This document shows, piece after piece, positions 5,490 to 6,027 of a stretch of 6,027 nt of DNA. The stretch is from Burkholderiaceae bacterium (GTDB lineage: Bacteria > Pseudomonadota > Gammaproteobacteria > Burkholderiales > Burkholderiaceae_C), in assembly GCA_023268425.1 (NCBI GenBank), contig JALRFN010000185.1, forward strand, positions 1 to 6,027, written 5' to 3'. The translations under genes and the position numbers were made by a program. A model generated the notes under the pieces. It did not search any database and was not told where the DNA came from. It was given only the letters and a program-made list of their open reading frames with translations. Each line of letters starts with the position of its first letter. The stretch's first letter is position 1.

Positions 5490-6027
5490 ATGTCATTGCC
5501 CCCTCCCCCGCCGATGTTGTTGTCTGGTTTGGAATTGTTGCGTGTCGACTCCGACAGCTTGTTCATCAACGTTGGTGAGCGCACCAACGTCACTGGTTCC
5601 AAAGCCTTTGCGCGCTTGATTTTGAACAACCAGTTCGACGAGGCCTTGGCGGTGGCGCGCCAACAGGTTGAAAACGGCGCACAAATCATTGACGTCAACA
5701 TGGACGAAGCCATGTTGGACAGCCAGGCCGCCATGGTGCGGTTTTTGAACCTGATGGCCAGCGAGCCTGACATCGCGCGCGTGCCCGTGATGATCGACTC
5801 CAGCAAGTGGGAGGTGATCGAAGCCGGTTTGCAGTGCATCCAAGGCAAGGGCATCGTCAACTCCATCTCGCTCAAAGAAGGCGTTGAGGCCTTCAAGCAC
5901 CAAGCCACTTTGGTGCGCCGTTATGGGGCGGCTGCCGTGGTCATGGCTTTTGACGAGCAAGGCCAAGCCGACACCTTTGCGCGCAAGACGGAAATTTGTG
6001 AGCGCGCCTACCGCATCTTGGTGGACG
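5490..6027 (+). CDS. metH: Cobalamin-dependent methionine synthase lacking the homocysteine domain (split MetH), N-terminal part
   Basis: The 179 complete codons cover the start of the methyltetrahydrofolate (pterin)-binding domain of MetH; the reading frame continues past the right edge, where the cobalamin and reactivation domains are expected. Signatures are INVGERTNVTGSKAF (26-40), GAQIIDVNMDE (63-73), VPVMIDSSKW (98-107), GKGIVNSISLKEG (119-131) and VVMAFDEQGQ (150-159). In E. coli MetH these follow about 350 residues of homocysteine/zinc domain. Here the protein starts only about 25 residues before the pterin domain, and upstream lies the riboswitch, so this is the second half of a split enzyme, as in other Burkholderiales. 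The short N-terminus contains five prolines in a row. AGGTGAG at 5478-5484 is the ribosome binding site and is the part masked by the riboswitch helix. Confidence 0.96.
   Translation, partial: MSLPPPPPMLLSGLELLRVDSDSLFINVGERTNVTGSKAFARLILNNQFDEALAVARQQVENGAQIIDVNMDEAMLDSQAAMVRFLNLMASEPDIARVPVMIDSSKWEVIEAGLQCIQGKGIVNSISLKEGVEAFKHQATLVRRYGAAAVVMAFDEQGQADTFARKTEICERAYRILVD

Noticed and set aside
5336..5966. Two minus-strand open frames of 157 and 190 codons under metH.
   Set aside because: They are shadows of the metH reading frame and the riboswitch leader; no family-like content.

Overview
The window looks like the chromosome of a betaproteobacterium in the order Burkholderiales, probably a member of the Comamonadaceae. 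This rests on the G+C-rich coding sequence, the style of the encoded proteins, a methionine synthase gene that starts directly at its pterin-binding domain, and an S-adenosylhomocysteine (SAH) riboswitch, a class typical of beta- and gammaproteobacteria. The genus is inferred only from family resemblance. There are no insertion sequences, phage genes, CRISPR arrays, tRNA or rRNA genes. This is ordinary, densely packed metabolic sequence, and its most interesting content lies in the regulatory RNA and leader regions.

Layout. The left edge holds the N-terminal 334 codons of GTP-dependent PEP carboxykinase (pckG, minus strand). Its 244-bp upstream gap carries a long near-perfect hairpin just ahead of the ribosome binding site, two short palindromes, and the intrinsic terminator of the next gene. 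That next gene is a 45-aa membrane-tail protein (1249-1386, minus) with an excellent ribosome binding site. Then follow three closely spaced minus-strand genes, transcribed in the order SDR dehydrogenase (2782-3534), fumarylacetoacetate-hydrolase-family enzyme (1900-2760) and PaaI-type hotdog thioesterase (1462-1890). They very probably form one catabolic operon. The SDR/FAH pair resembles the last steps of non-phosphorylative deoxy-sugar acid breakdown, but the substrate cannot be read from the sequence.

Upstream of the SDR gene is an endonuclease/exonuclease/phosphatase-superfamily gene (3609-4601, minus), transcribed divergently from a LeuE-type amino-acid exporter (4659-5321, plus). Twelve bases after leuE begins a well-formed SAH riboswitch (5334-5435), followed by the cobalamin-dependent methionine synthase gene (5490 to the right edge). 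The riboswitch supports a specific model. The 3' strand of its pseudoknot and the adjacent bases can instead form a 12-bp helix covering the metH ribosome binding site, so SAH binding would free the site and turn translation on.

Functional links. SAH is the by-product of SAM-dependent methylation and is hydrolysed to homocysteine, the substrate of MetH, so sensing SAH to raise MetH makes metabolic sense. The MetH here lacks the homocysteine/zinc module, so that half must be encoded elsewhere. No gap without a gene exceeds 300 bases.
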